64,000 nt of DNA from 4572-13 sp964594065 (GTDB lineage: Bacteria > Planctomycetota > Phycisphaerae > Sedimentisphaerales > Anaerohalosphaeraceae), in NCBI GenBank assembly GCA_964594065.1, contig CAZQKX010000005.1, positions 1 through 64,000 of the forward strand, in the 5' to 3' direction. A program made the position numbers and the translations under genes. This document shows positions 43,570-53,548 of the stretch, in pieces. A model generated the notes under the pieces. That model was given only the letters and a program-made list of their open reading frames with translations. It had not been told where the DNA came from and ran no database searches. Each line of letters begins with the position of its first letter. The stretch's first letter is position 1.

Positions 43570-44835
43570 ATGAATAACGGAATACAAATCGTTGTCGGGC
43601 TCACGGCGTACCGGAAAATGTTGCTGTGGGCCTGCGTGGTGTGTATCGTCGCTTCGGCTGGATGCCGCCGTCGGGCGAAAACCGGAATAACTACCGGGAT
43701 GGACAGTCCCGAACAGACCTGGATACGGGTCTTGCTCTTTGGCAATCTCAGAAGATGCACAGTAACTTCAGAAAACGGTTTTACTGTAGAAGATAAACAA
43801 AATGGTGTAGTCGCTGAATTTCAGACAGACAAGCCGGTTGGCGTCTTTCTGTTGGGCCGGCGAATTTTGATCGGCGAACATATTTTCGGACATGAGGTCA
43901 CGATCAAACCGCACCAACCGTATGTGTTCGCGATCGATCAAGAGGGATTTCGCGGCAATTTACAGCTTCGACTGAATCATGACGGTTCGGCCCTTGAAGC
44001 GATCAATCACGTGCCTTTGGAATCGTATTTACTGGGTGTTGTCGGTGCCGAAATGCACAGCTACTGGGAGCCGGAAGCACTGAAGGCCCAGGCGGTAGCC
44101 GCCAGAACCTACTGCCTGTATATTAAAAACCGATTCGGTCAACATCGAAGCTGGGACGTATCACGAACCCAGTCCAGCCAGGTTTATGATGGGCTAAAAG
44201 CGGAAACCGCATCCGTTAAAAAGGCCGTGGAGGGTACTGCCGGAAAAGTGCTGGTTTGCAGGCAATCGGATGGACAGGAACTGATCTTCCCAACCTATTA
44301 CAGCTCTTCGTGCGGCGGACATACGGAAAATGCCCGGGAAGTATTCGGTGAGGGGCTGGCCCCGCTTTGCGGGGTGAAGTGCTCCTATTGTGTGGATATC
44401 GCCAAACATAGCAATTTTTATTGGAAACCGATAGCATTTACGACCGCTCAGATCACCGAAAAACTATTAGCGCGATATGCTTCCTTAGAAAAACTGGAAA
44501 CAATTGTCGATCTGAAGGTGCTCCGTACCGGGTACTTAGACCGAAACACCCGGATCCAGTTGATCGGAAAAAACGGAAAAACCGACTGGCTGCGAGGAGA
44601 AGATTTTCGCCTGGCAATGGACTCAACGGGAAGGAAGCTGAAAAGCAGTTTATTTACGATAACAAAAAATGGAGAAACATTTGAGTTCAGTAACGGCCGT
44701 GGATTCGGACATGGTGTTGGACTTTGTCAGTGCGGTGCCCAGGGAATGGCCAGAAAAGGCGCGGATTACCGCACGATACTCAGGTATTATTATCCCGGCT
44801 CAAAACAGGTAACGATCGAGACAGCAAAACCATGA
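43570..44835 (+). CDS. SpoIID/LytB-domain lipoprotein
   Basis: 421 residues. SpoIID domains cleave glycan strands of denuded peptidoglycan or bind it. After a signal with lipobox-like ending IVASAGC (Cys32), the SpoIID domain spans about 125-415: YLLGVVGAEMHSYWEPEALK, AQAVAARTYCLYI, and GRGFGHGVGLCQCGAQGMAR with the GHGVGLxQxG signature. Non-sporulating bacteria also carry such proteins, with roles in cell-wall remodelling. The end overlaps tgt by four bases (ATGA), so translation is probably coupled. Confidence 0.9.
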   Translation: MNNGIQIVVGLTAYRKMLLWACVVCIVASAGCRRRAKTGITTGMDSPEQTWIRVLLFGNLRRCTVTSENGFTVEDKQNGVVAEFQTDKPVGVFLLGRRILIGEHIFGHEVTIKPHQPYVFAIDQEGFRGNLQLRLNHDGSALEAINHVPLESYLLGVVGAEMHSYWEPEALKAQAVAARTYCLYIKNRFGQHRSWDVSRTQSSQVYDGLKAETASVKKAVEGTAGKVLVCRQSDGQELIFPTYYSSSCGGHTENAREVFGEGLAPLCGVKCSYCVDIAKHSNFYWKPIAFTTAQITEKLLARYASLEKLETIVDLKVLRTGYLDRNTRIQLIGKNGKTDWLRGEDFRLAMDSTGRKLKSSLFTITKNGETFEFSNGRGFGHGVGLCQCGAQGMARKGADYRTILRYYYPGSKQVTIETAKP

Positions 44836-45950
44836 AGCCTTTTGAATTGAAAAATGAAGATACGCACTGCCGGGCTCGACGCGGTGTTTTGCATACGGCC
44901 CATGGTTCGGTTCAGACGCCGGTTTTTATGCCGGTGGGCACCCGCGGCTGTGTCAAGGGAATCACGCCGGCCCAACTGAGGACAACCGGGACCGAGATCG
45001 TACTGGCCAATACGTACCATATGTTATTGCGTCCGGGAACCGAGGTGGTCGAAGCGCTGGGCGGCCTGCACGGACTGATGAGCTGGAACGGGCCGATCCT
45101 GACTGACAGCGGCGGTTACCAGATTTTTTCGCTGAGTACGCTGAATCGTATCGGCGAAGACGGCGTTGAATTTGCCAGCCATATTGACGGCGCAAAGATT
45201 TATCTCGACGCAAAAGCCGCAACGCAAACGCAGAACCGCCTGGGTGCAGACATCATCATGTGTTTTGATGAGTGTACACCGTGGCCCTGCCCGCAGGAGC
45301 ACCTGAAAAAAGCCGTTGAACGAACGGTCCGGTGGGCTAAGCAATGTAAAGATGCCCATGCTAACGAAAAACAGCTTTTGTTCGGCATCGTTCAGGGCGG
45401 TGTGGATGTTGAGCTTCGAAGTGCCTGTGCACGTGAATTGATACCGATGGATTTTGACGGCTATGCCATCGGCGGACTGAGTGTGGGTGAAGGTCACGAC
45501 CACATGATACGGACGGTAGAACACACCGCCGCCCTGCTGCCGGAAGAAAAGGCACGATACCTGATGGGCGTCGGGATGCCGGTCGATATTGTTCAGGCCG
45601 TACGAAACGGGATCGATATGTTTGACTGCGTGCTGCCGAGTCGAAACGGACGAAACGCGTTTGCGTTTACCGATGACGGGCCGTTAAGGCTGCGAAACAG
45701 TCAATATATCTCGGATACCAGCCCGATCGAGACGGGTTGCCCGTGTTACGCCTGTCAGAATTTTGGAAAAGGAACAATCCGGCATTTCTTTAATGTCGGC
45801 GAAATGATGGGACCGATCCTCGTATCGATCCATAATTTAACGTATTATCAAAGACTCATGAAAGATATTCGGATCCGGATCGAAAATGATACATTCGACG
45901 CCTGGGCCGATGAATTTTGTGCCAAACATAAAGAAGAAACAGAAGAATAA
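44832..45950 (+). CDS. tgt: Queuine tRNA-ribosyltransferase
   Basis: 372 residues, usual length. Tgt exchanges guanine 34 for preQ1 in GUN-anticodon tRNAs. Motifs: ILTDSGGYQIFSLS (general acid/base Asp), IMCFDECTPWP, GIVQGGVDVELR, IGGLSVGEG, MFDCVLPSRNGRNAFAF (nucleophile Asp), and the zinc site CPCYACQNF with a later His. The start at 44832 follows from the ATGA overlap and family length; the frame opens at 44724 inside the SpoIID gene. yajC and secDF follow, an order seen in many bacteria. Confidence 0.97.
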   Translation: MKPFELKNEDTHCRARRGVLHTAHGSVQTPVFMPVGTRGCVKGITPAQLRTTGTEIVLANTYHMLLRPGTEVVEALGGLHGLMSWNGPILTDSGGYQIFSLSTLNRIGEDGVEFASHIDGAKIYLDAKAATQTQNRLGADIIMCFDECTPWPCPQEHLKKAVERTVRWAKQCKDAHANEKQLLFGIVQGGVDVELRSACARELIPMDFDGYAIGGLSVGEGHDHMIRTVEHTAALLPEEKARYLMGVGMPVDIVQAVRNGIDMFDCVLPSRNGRNAFAFTDDGPLRLRNSQYISDTSPIETGCPCYACQNFGKGTIRHFFNVGEMMGPILVSIHNLTYYQRLMKDIRIRIENDTFDAWADEFCAKHKEETEE

Positions 45951-45974
45951 CAATTAGAATAAAGGATTAGCATA

Positions 45975-46412
45975 ATGAACCATATTTGGATGTTAGCAAC
46001 GGCGGAAACTGTCGAAAACAATACTGAAGGCACGGAAGTCGGCATGGTGGAGGAAGCTTCACAAGACGTGCAGGAAGTCGTACTGGATGAAAACGGAAAA
46101 CCAGTAACACCTCCCGACAAGAATGTGAAGGAAGTCAGCCCCCTTCTTCGTTTTGCGCCGTTTATTCTGATCATCGTCGTGATGTACATGCTGATGTTCC
46201 GCGGTCCGAAGAAAAAACAGCAGGAACACCAGAAGATGGTTTCGGCACTGGCCAAGAATGACCGCGTCAGAACGATCGGCGGGATCTTCGGAACCGTTCT
46301 GGATGTTCGGGATGATGAAGTGATCCTGAAGATCGACGAATCAACCAACGCCAAGATTCGCGTCAGCCCTTCGGCCATTGCAACGGTTCTCAAGGACGGC
46401 AACGCTGAGTAA
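45975..46412 (+). CDS. yajC: Preprotein translocase subunit YajC
   Basis: 145 residues, a little longer than the usual 85-120 because of a 50-residue N-terminal acidic stretch. The single transmembrane helix is about 56-74 (FAPFILIIVVMYMLMFRG), then PKKKQQEHQKMVSALAKNDR and VRTIGGIFGTVLDV, the family signature. It associates with SecDF. AAAGGA precedes ATG 45975. The position between tgt and secDF is typical. Confidence 0.95.
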   Translation: MNHIWMLATAETVENNTEGTEVGMVEEASQDVQEVVLDENGKPVTPPDKNVKEVSPLLRFAPFILIIVVMYMLMFRGPKKKQQEHQKMVSALAKNDRVRTIGGIFGTVLDVRDDEVILKIDESTNAKIRVSPSAIATVLKDGNAE

Positions 46413-46469
46413 CAACAAGCTTTCGGAAAAAATAACAAACAGAAACTTTAATTAATTCAGGAACTGGCT

Positions 46470-49400
46470 ATGGACAGGAATCTTATCTGGAAAACAATAT
46501 TTATTGTCGTATTGGTAATATGGGCCGTTTGGGGACTCTATCCCCCGCAGGAAAAGCTGAAACAGGGCTTGGATCTGGCCGGCGGTACGAGTTTGGTTTA
46601 TGAGATCGATACAAGCGATCTTGAACCGGCCGAACGGAAAAATCTGGCACAGAATATGATCCCTATCCTGCTGAAACGAATCGACCCGACACATGTGGCC
46701 AATATTGTCATGCGGCCGCAGGGTGATACGCGCATCGAAATCCAGCTTCCTGTCGCCAGCCAGGACACAAAGACCAAACGCCAGGCTTATGAAGATGCTC
46801 TGCAGTTGCTGAAAGAAGACAATATAAATTTGCTGAAAGTTCACCAGGCACTGAAGAAAAGCCCTGAGCAGCAAGCTGAGATATTTGCCAATTTTTCCAA
46901 GGGCGATGAAAAACGAGAGAAAATTCTCGATACGCTGGTCACAGTGGATCGTCTTCGAAGACAAAAACAGGCTGAGCGGAATATGCTGTCGGCAGAGATG
47001 CGCACGGTGCAGTCAACTTTTGAAGGAGCCGGTTTGGATTTCGACGCCGTTCAGCAAAGTATCTTTACCTGGGCTCAGCAGAAACCTGATGAACGCACCG
47101 AACCCATTACAACTTATATCAAATACAATGTTCCTGATGAAACAGCAACAGACGATGTTTTAAGCGATAAACAAAATAATGCCGTCTCGCTGATCGAACA
47201 ATATATCAAGCTTCATAATCAACGGGCCCCGATCCTCGAGGCATTAACCAAACCGATTGAAGACCCGGCCAAGCCGGAAGAAGGCGGACTTAACGATCGC
47301 TGGAAAGCCGCCCAAAAAGGATTAAAAAACCTCAACCTGGACATCGATTTTGTGCGGGAAGCATTGCAACTGCCGGCAGAGTCCACTAAACGGCTGGGCT
47401 TCATTGATACATTTAAAACAAATTTCTCTGACCGTATTGAAAAAATTGACAAGGTCGTTGCCGCCTATGATGAATATGATCAGGTCAGCGGCCAACTGGA
47501 CGACCCGGAAGATCTTAAGCGGATGCTCAAGGGTTCCGGTGTGCTGGAGTTTCGCCTGCTGCCGACAACCGCCGATGGAAAACACTCTGTTGCCGGTTTA
47601 AAGGCGCGAATTTCCCAACTTGAAGAAAAAGGACCGAATCTCGCCTCTGATAATAAATACAAGTGGTGTGAAATCGAGGATATCGAAGGTTTCCCGAGAA
47701 CCTATCAGAGAGAGGGTATCGGCGATCCGGCAATCGGGATGTTCGGTGAAAAATACTATGTTCTGTGCAGCAATCAGGTGCAGAATAATGAGGCTTTACT
47801 GAAGGACGGCGAAAAGAAATGGAAACTTCAAAAAGCCTTCCCGGACTTCGACCAGCAGGGACGCCGGGGGATTGGCTTTACGTTTGATGACGTCGCCGCA
47901 ACTCGATTCTTTAGAATCACAAGCAATAATCCCAAAAGACCGCTTTGTATTCTGCTGGACAACCAAGCTATTTCCGCCCCGACGATCGGTGAAAGACCCA
48001 TTCGTTCCCGGGGGATTATTACCGGCAATTTCTCCGATACGGAAATCAGTGACATGGTCAATAAACTGAATGCCGGTTCTTTCCCGGCACGGCTGTCAGA
48101 AATTCCTATCTCTGAAAAAAGCATCAGTGCCACGATCGGTGCTGACAACCGTGACCAGGGCATCAAAGCCGGGCTCATCGGTATCGCCGCCGTAGCGGTA
48201 TTCATGCTGATCTACTACATGCTCAGCGGTGCGATCGCGGATCTGGCCTTGATGATGAACGTGGTTCTTGTTCTGGGCATCATGGCACTACTGGATGCCA
48301 CCTTTACCCTGCCGGGTATCGCCGGCTTGATCCTGACCATCGGCATGAGTGTGGACGCCAATGTACTGATCTTTGAGCGTATTCGTGAAGAACAAAAACG
48401 AGGTTCTTCATTGAAGGCCGCAATTGTCAACGGTTACCAGCGTGCGTTCCGCACCATTTTCGACGCGAACCTGACAACCTTCTTTGTTGCAGGCATCCTT
48501 TTCTTAGCCGCTTCAGAAGAGATCAAGGGCTTTGCTATTGTCCTGATGCTCGGTATTATTTCAAGTATGTTCACCGCCCTGTTTGTCACACGGGTTGTTT
48601 ATGACTGGCTAACCAGCAGCCGAATGATCACGAACCGGCTTGTGATGCTTGGAATGATGCAAAACGTCAATGTTAACTGGATGGCCATGCGACCGCTGTT
48701 TTTGACGATCTCTTCGGTCATGGTTATCGGGGGATTGGCCGTTTTCTTTACCCATGATAAAATGACCCAAACCAGCAAATATGACATTGAGTTCATCGGC
48801 GGCACCAGTGTGGAAATTGATTTGAAAGAAAGTGCCAAGTTTGACCGGGCCATGGTCCAAGAACGCATCAACGAGCACCTGAACTCTCCGGCCAAGGTAT
48901 ATGAAGTTGGTGATACCGGCCGGAAGTTTGAGATCAGCACAACTGAAACCAATAAGACCACCGCTACGGTAACTGCCCTGGATGGCCAACTCCTAACCCA
49001 GGAAGGCCTCACCGACATAATTAGCAAAAACGCTTCTGAAACCGGCAGGATGCTTTCAAATCTGAAAGTAACCTCTCTGGACAACCAGTCGTTTGAAGTG
49101 TCCACCAGCCGAGTCAATGCAAGTTTGGTGGAATCCGTCCTGGTCGAAGCGGTCGGTGAAAAAGCAACCATCAGCGATCTCACTGTTCATGAAGTTGTCA
49201 GCAATGCTGTCCGAACGGCCTTCAAGGATTATTTGGTGGTATCGGAAAATCTGGAACTGAAATTCAGCGATGAAAAGAAAATCGATATCGACAATGAAGA
49301 GAGTGCCGTGTTGACGGATTTCCTTGGCGGGATCAAGCTGTCCTGTACATTGGAAACTCAAACAAGCACTGCCGACCTGAAACAACGTATCAGCAATGTT

Positions 49401-50201
49401 CGCTTTAAACCAGACATGCATGACCTGAAGTGGTACACGTATAAACTGCTCAAGGAAGACCTGACCGAACCGGAAGAGGATGAATTACTCAAGCATTTCG
49501 TTTATGTCAGTGTTCATCCGGATGCAGGGTATCGTACGCTTGAGGAAAATGAATGGAATCGCTTTGTTGAGAACGAAAAAGATACCATCAAAGGCGCTGC
49601 CTCGCTGGAGACGACGCTTGCACGAGTAACACAAATCGATCCTTCGATCGGTTCACAGTCCAAACAGCGGGCCCTGACGGCGATCATCCTGTCACTGCTG
49701 GCAATTGTAGGGTACATCTGGATTCGTTTCGGTACGGCCCGCTATGGATTTGCGGCTATTGCCGCTCTGGTCCATGATGTCAGCATTACGCTGGGAATCG
49801 TCACTGCCTGTGCATTTATCTCACAGACAAGCGTCGGCAAAGCTTTGTTGATTGCCGATTTCAAGATCAACCTGGAAATGATTGCCGCATTCCTGACGAT
49901 CATTGGTTACTCGCTGAATGACACCATCGTTGTCTTCGACCGAATCCGCGAGAACCGCGGAAAGCTGAGCATTTTGACACCAGAGATGATCTCTGCCAGT
50001 GTTAACCAGACGCTGTCACGTACCCTGCTGACCTCCCTTACCACGTTCATGGTTGTATTGGTTATGTATATCTGGGGCGGTACCGGACTGCGTGGATTCA
50101 CCTTTGCGATGTTGATCGGTATCATCGTTGGTACTTATTCATCGGTCGCGATTGCCGCTCCGATCCTGCTGCTCGGATCAAAGAAATCCGGCAAGAAATA
50201 A
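46470..50201 (+). CDS. secDF: Fused protein translocase SecDF
   Basis: 1243 residues, compared with about 940 for E. coli SecD plus SecF. The N-terminal SecD half starts with a helix and QGLDLAGGTSLVYEID. About 300 extra charged, helical residues lie between the first P1 part and the later LEFRLLP segment (roughly residues 90-350). The SecD membrane block contains GMSVDANVLIFERIREEQKR. The SecF half starts near 745 with a new helix, GGTSVEIDL, and ends with SLNDTIVVFDRIRENRGKL and a membrane block. SecDF uses proton force to pull exported proteins from the SecYEG channel. AGGAA precedes ATG 46470. An intrinsic terminator follows. Confidence 0.95.
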   Translation: MDRNLIWKTIFIVVLVIWAVWGLYPPQEKLKQGLDLAGGTSLVYEIDTSDLEPAERKNLAQNMIPILLKRIDPTHVANIVMRPQGDTRIEIQLPVASQDTKTKRQAYEDALQLLKEDNINLLKVHQALKKSPEQQAEIFANFSKGDEKREKILDTLVTVDRLRRQKQAERNMLSAEMRTVQSTFEGAGLDFDAVQQSIFTWAQQKPDERTEPITTYIKYNVPDETATDDVLSDKQNNAVSLIEQYIKLHNQRAPILEALTKPIEDPAKPEEGGLNDRWKAAQKGLKNLNLDIDFVREALQLPAESTKRLGFIDTFKTNFSDRIEKIDKVVAAYDEYDQVSGQLDDPEDLKRMLKGSGVLEFRLLPTTADGKHSVAGLKARISQLEEKGPNLASDNKYKWCEIEDIEGFPRTYQREGIGDPAIGMFGEKYYVLCSNQVQNNEALLKDGEKKWKLQKAFPDFDQQGRRGIGFTFDDVAATRFFRITSNNPKRPLCILLDNQAISAPTIGERPIRSRGIITGNFSDTEISDMVNKLNAGSFPARLSEIPISEKSISATIGADNRDQGIKAGLIGIAAVAVFMLIYYMLSGAIADLALMMNVVLVLGIMALLDATFTLPGIAGLILTIGMSVDANVLIFERIREEQKRGSSLKAAIVNGYQRAFRTIFDANLTTFFVAGILFLAASEEIKGFAIVLMLGIISSMFTALFVTRVVYDWLTSSRMITNRLVMLGMMQNVNVNWMAMRPLFLTISSVMVIGGLAVFFTHDKMTQTSKYDIEFIGGTSVEIDLKESAKFDRAMVQERINEHLNSPAKVYEVGDTGRKFEISTTETNKTTATVTALDGQLLTQEGLTDIISKNASETGRMLSNLKVTSLDNQSFEVSTSRVNASLVESVLVEAVGEKATISDLTVHEVVSNAVRTAFKDYLVVSENLELKFSDEKKIDIDNEESAVLTDFLGGIKLSCTLETQTSTADLKQRISNVRFKPDMHDLKWYTYKLLKEDLTEPEEDELLKHFVYVSVHPDAGYRTLEENEWNRFVENEKDTIKGAASLETTLARVTQIDPSIGSQSKQRALTAIILSLLAIVGYIWIRFGTARYGFAAIAALVHDVSITLGIVTACAFISQTSVGKALLIADFKINLEMIAAFLTIIGYSLNDTIVVFDRIRENRGKLSILTPEMISASVNQTLSRTLLTSLTTFMVVLVMYIWGGTGLRGFTFAMLIGIIVGTYSSVAIAAPILLLGSKKSGKK

Positions 50202-50221
50202 TTTCACTAAACGCTTAAAAC

Positions 50222-50258
50222 AAAGGCCGGAGCTAATTATATTAGCTCCGGCCTTTTT
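50222..50258 (+). terminator. Intrinsic terminator of the secDF operon
   Basis: A perfect 16-bp inverted repeat (AAAGGCCGGAGCTAAT and its complement) with a 3-base centre, followed by TTTTT. It lies 20 bases after the secDF stop. The converging gene on the other strand ends at 50279. Confidence 0.9.
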
Positions 50259-50278
50259 CATGCTTTTGAAACAGATTG

Positions 50279-50800
50279 TTATTCTCGTAATCCCTGGAAT
50301 CCCGCTTGCTGTTCAACGCTTCGAATAAAATCACTTTTGGCATCAGCATAATCATTGGAGTCTTCCCATTCTTTTTGAGCTAATTGCCGCTTCAAATCGG
50401 CATATTTCAAAGCAGTCACTTGATTTTCCCGGAGATAATCCCTAAAGAGCAGATGGCGAATCCAAAAGTCAGAGTTGATCTCAACCATGTGAATGTGATG
50501 TGTAACAATATTGCTTTCAGGCTTCTTGAAAAACCGTCGATACGGCATCTCATCTTCATACCGGGAGATATACGTATAGCCAAGATCCTGTATTTTCAGA
50601 ACAAGGTCATCGGCACAGCTAAAATCCGGCACCCCCGCCATAATGTCGATAATCGGTTTTGCAAGTAAGTCCGGAACAGAAGTGGAACCCACATGTTCGA
50701 TGGTTGGATTTAAATTCCCGATAACACTTAAAAGCTTTTCTTTTTCCCGCTCAAACAGCACAGGCCACTGTGAATCATATTCAGATAAGATAATCTTCAT
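50279..50800 (-). CDS. GrpB-family protein (UPF0157)
   Basis: 173 residues, normal for the family, which is nucleotidyltransferase-like but of unknown role. Motifs: FEREKEKLLSVIGNL, IEHVGSTSVPDLLAKPIIDI with the GSTS/Asp pattern, and THHIHMVEINSDFWIRHLLF. The start at 50800 forms an ATGA overlap with the NYN gene stop; a frame back to 50830 lacks support. It is the last gene of the run pyrR-pyrB-pyrC-NYN-GrpB, all leftward and tightly packed. Confidence 0.9.
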   Translation of the reverse strand: MKIILSEYDSQWPVLFEREKEKLLSVIGNLNPTIEHVGSTSVPDLLAKPIIDIMAGVPDFSCADDLVLKIQDLGYTYISRYEDEMPYRRFFKKPESNIVTHHIHMVEINSDFWIRHLLFRDYLRENQVTALKYADLKRQLAQKEWEDSNDYADAKSDFIRSVEQQAGFQGLRE

Positions 50801-51282
50801 GACTCGTCCATGCCGAACGCATCCATCCACAAATCCGCTTCGTGCTCAGTGATGCCATTTCGCTTTTGAGACGGTTCGGGAGCGGGCCGGTTGGCCTGTT
50901 TTTCGAGTTGCTCACACATAAAAGCCCAGAAGGGTTCGGCGCGAATAGCAGTTGCTTTTCGCTTTGCAGCAGCCCTGCGAAGACGATTGTCTGAGCTGAC
51001 CACCACCAGGCTCTTGGGGGCTGAGTTGTCAAGAATCTTTTGTTCGATAATGTCATCGGCTTCGAGGTTTTCACCGGAGAAATAAACTTCAACACCATGA
51101 ATACCCCCCAGTTCCCGCTTGTCCGGCGGACCAATACCATCGAAAACAATATGCCCGTGGTCACGCATACACCGGAGAAAATCGGAAATGATCCGGCACA
51201 TCTGAACATCGGTCACCATCGCAAACTCTTCGTACCGTTGAACAGCACGGAGCAGGTTGTAGCCATCGATCAAATACGGCAT
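50797..51282 (-). CDS. NYN-domain (YacP-like) putative RNase
   Basis: 161 residues. YacP/NYN proteins have a PIN-like nuclease fold. The N-terminal YLIDGYNLLRAV carries the metal-binding Asp; further acidic residues are in FDGIGPPDKRE, LEADDIIEQ and VVVSSDNRLRRAA. This is the usual PIN/NYN set. The tail (about 120-161) is charged and not conserved. The stop of pyrC lies two bases after this start, i.e. the genes are close, and the GrpB gene overlaps its end. Confidence 0.88.
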   Translation of the reverse strand: MPYLIDGYNLLRAVQRYEEFAMVTDVQMCRIISDFLRCMRDHGHIVFDGIGPPDKRELGGIHGVEVYFSGENLEADDIIEQKILDNSAPKSLVVVSSDNRLRRAAAKRKATAIRAEPFWAFMCEQLEKQANRPAPEPSQKRNGITEHEADLWMDAFGMDES

Positions 51283-51284
51283 GG

Positions 51285-52577
51285 TTAATTCCCGGCATGG
51301 TAGCGAACTTCACCGGCAACCAGCGTGTAAAGCACCTTTCCTTTGACTTTCCAGCCATGGTAAGGACAGTTTCGGCTTTTCGAGAAGAACTTATGAGCGT
51401 CGATCGTCCACTCGGCATCCGGATCGATAATTACAACATCGGCTCGGTCACCAATCCCAAGCCTGCCTTTATCGACCTTGAGGGCATCGGCGGGCCGATA
51501 CGTCAGCATCGCCAGCATCTCGGACCAGTCAATAATCCCCGGTTCGATCAGCGCTTTCATATACAGCGGCAGCGCACATTCAAGACTGGCGATCCCGCAG
51601 GGAGCGGCCAAAAACTCCAGTTCCTTTTCACTTTGAAGGTGTGGAGCGTGGTCGGTCGCCAATGCATCCACGATCCCGTCCTTGATCGCTTGTTTGAGCG
51701 CATCGATATCTTTTTGCGTCCGCAGCGGGGGATTGACTTTATAATTGGTATCGTAATCGGCAATCGCCTCTTCCGTCAGTAATAGATGGTGTGGTGCCGC
51801 TTCACAGGTTATGTCAACGCCCTGAGCTTTGGCCTGTCGAATGATATCAACCGAACCGGCCGTTGAAACATGCTGAACATGATAGCGAGCACCGGTCTTT
51901 TTCGCCAATTGAACATCACGCCACAGCATCATTTCCTCTGCCAGCGGATCCATCCCGGGCAATCCGAGAACTGTCGAGTTGCAGCCGGCATTCATCACTC
52001 CACCTTTAGCCAGCGAATCATTCTGACAATGCTGGGAAACAATAAGATCAAACATCGTACTGTATTTCATCGCACGCTGCATGACTGCCGTATCCTGCAC
52101 ACCGCTGCCGTCATCGGTAAAACCAATCGCGCCGGCCTGAGCCATCAAGCCCATTTCGGACAACTCCTGACCGGCCCGTTCTTTGGTGATCGCCCCCATC
52201 ACATAGACAAATGTCTTTCTCGCCTGACGCCCCATGCGATGGATGAATTCGACACCGGTCGCTTCATCGATCGGTGGTTTAGTATTCGGCATGCAGACCA
52301 CAGACGTAAATCCTCCCGCCACCGCCGCCGCCGAACCGGACGCGATCGTTTCCTCTTCTTCATCTCCGGGCTCGCGGAAATGAACGTGCAGGTCGATCAG
52401 CCCTGGCGCAACGATTTTGCCGGAAGCGTCAATCTGACAATCGTAGGAATCTTCGATCTTGCCGATTTTCCGGACACAATAGTCATCGATCAATACATCC
52501 GTCACCTCATCGATCCCGTTAGCCGGGTCGATGAGACGCCCATTTTTAATCAAAACTCGTTGTGGTTCTGTCTTCAT
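51285..52577 (-). CDS. pyrC: Dihydroorotase
   Basis: 430 residues, the class I (long) form. It closes carbamoyl aspartate to dihydroorotate in pyrimidine synthesis. The zinc motif DLHVHFREPGDEEEETI is present, then CMPNTKPPIDE, later YHVQHVSTAGS and CEAAPHHLLLT, and LATDHAPHLQSEKELEF with the catalytic Asp. ATG 52577 is two bases after the pyrB stop. The order pyrR-pyrB-pyrC is common in bacteria. No pyrAA/AB, pyrD, E or F is in this window. Confidence 0.96.
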   Translation of the reverse strand: MKTEPQRVLIKNGRLIDPANGIDEVTDVLIDDYCVRKIGKIEDSYDCQIDASGKIVAPGLIDLHVHFREPGDEEEETIASGSAAAVAGGFTSVVCMPNTKPPIDEATGVEFIHRMGRQARKTFVYVMGAITKERAGQELSEMGLMAQAGAIGFTDDGSGVQDTAVMQRAMKYSTMFDLIVSQHCQNDSLAKGGVMNAGCNSTVLGLPGMDPLAEEMMLWRDVQLAKKTGARYHVQHVSTAGSVDIIRQAKAQGVDITCEAAPHHLLLTEEAIADYDTNYKVNPPLRTQKDIDALKQAIKDGIVDALATDHAPHLQSEKELEFLAAPCGIASLECALPLYMKALIEPGIIDWSEMLAMLTYRPADALKVDKGRLGIGDRADVVIIDPDAEWTIDAHKFFSKSRNCPYHGWKVKGKVLYTLVAGEVRYHAGN

Positions 52578-52579
52578 AA

Positions 52580-53548
52580 TTATTTTTCTTTTGCTTGCTG
52601 CACTGCAGCCTGATTAACCAGAAACAGCACGGCCATTCGCACTGCCAAGCCGTTAGACACCTGCTTTAAAATAACACTGTTAGGCCCATCGGCCACTTCG
52701 GATTCGATTTCCAGCCCGCGATTGATCGGGCCTGGATGCATTACCGTAATATCCGGTTTGGCCCGTTTCATCCGTTCCACCGTCAATCCAAAGAAGTGTG
52801 AATATTCTCGCACAGATGGAAATGGATTGCCGCCCATTCGTTCAAACTGAATACGCAGCATATTGATCACATCCAGTTCCTCGATAACCTCATCAAGACT
52901 GTGAGAAACCTTCACCGGCAGGTCGTGTACCCGCGCCGGCATCAAGGTCGGCGGACCGACCAGGGTTACTTCGGCTCCCAGTTTCGTCATCGCATAGATA
53001 TCGCTTCGCGCTACCCGTGAATGAGCAATGTCCCCGACGATCCCGATCTTCAGTCCGTCCAGAGCACCCCGTACCTGGCGAATCGTGTAAACATCCAGTA
53101 ACGCCTGAGTCGGATGTTCATGGAAACCGTCGCCGGCATTGACCACACAGGCATTGACCGAACGTGTCAGCAGTTTCGGGGCTCCGCCGGCACCATGGCG
53201 AATTACCACGATGTCGATTCCCATGGCCTCGAGATTGCGGGCTGTATCGATGAGCGTTTCGCCTTTACTGACTGAGCTTGATTTTTTGGTGAATTCGATA
53301 ACATCGGCACTCAGACGATTGGCGGCTAAGGTAAAACTGTTACGGGTTCGCGTGCTGTCCTCAAAGAACATATTCACGACAACTTTACCTCGTAACGGAG
53401 GTGCTTTTTTGATGGACCGTGTGCTAATCTGCTCAAAGCCCTGGGCCGTATCCAGAATGAACGTGATCTCCTCCCGGCTCAAATCATTGATACCGATCAG
53501 ATGTTTACGCGTCCATTGGAATTTCTTTGATTTCAATTTTTTGCTCAT
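52580..53548 (-). CDS. pyrB: Aspartate carbamoyltransferase, catalytic subunit
   Basis: 322 residues. It joins carbamoyl phosphate and aspartate. Motifs: MFFEDSTRTRNSFTLAA (carbamoyl phosphate-binding STRTR), GDGFHEHPTQALLDVYTI (HPTQALLD), VGDIAHSRVARSDIYA and MHPGPINRGLEI. No regulatory subunit pyrI is next to it. The start overlaps the pyrR stop by one base (TAATG), suggesting coupling. Confidence 0.97.
   Translation of the reverse strand: MSKKLKSKKFQWTRKHLIGINDLSREEITFILDTAQGFEQISTRSIKKAPPLRGKVVVNMFFEDSTRTRNSFTLAANRLSADVIEFTKKSSSVSKGETLIDTARNLEAMGIDIVVIRHGAGGAPKLLTRSVNACVVNAGDGFHEHPTQALLDVYTIRQVRGALDGLKIGIVGDIAHSRVARSDIYAMTKLGAEVTLVGPPTLMPARVHDLPVKVSHSLDEVIEELDVINMLRIQFERMGGNPFPSVREYSHFFGLTVERMKRAKPDITVMHPGPINRGLEIESEVADGPNSVILKQVSNGLAVRMAVLFLVNQAAVQQAKEK

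Noticed and set aside
47219..48205. Minus-strand frames inside secDF
   Set aside because: Shadows of the SecDF coding sequence without independent support.
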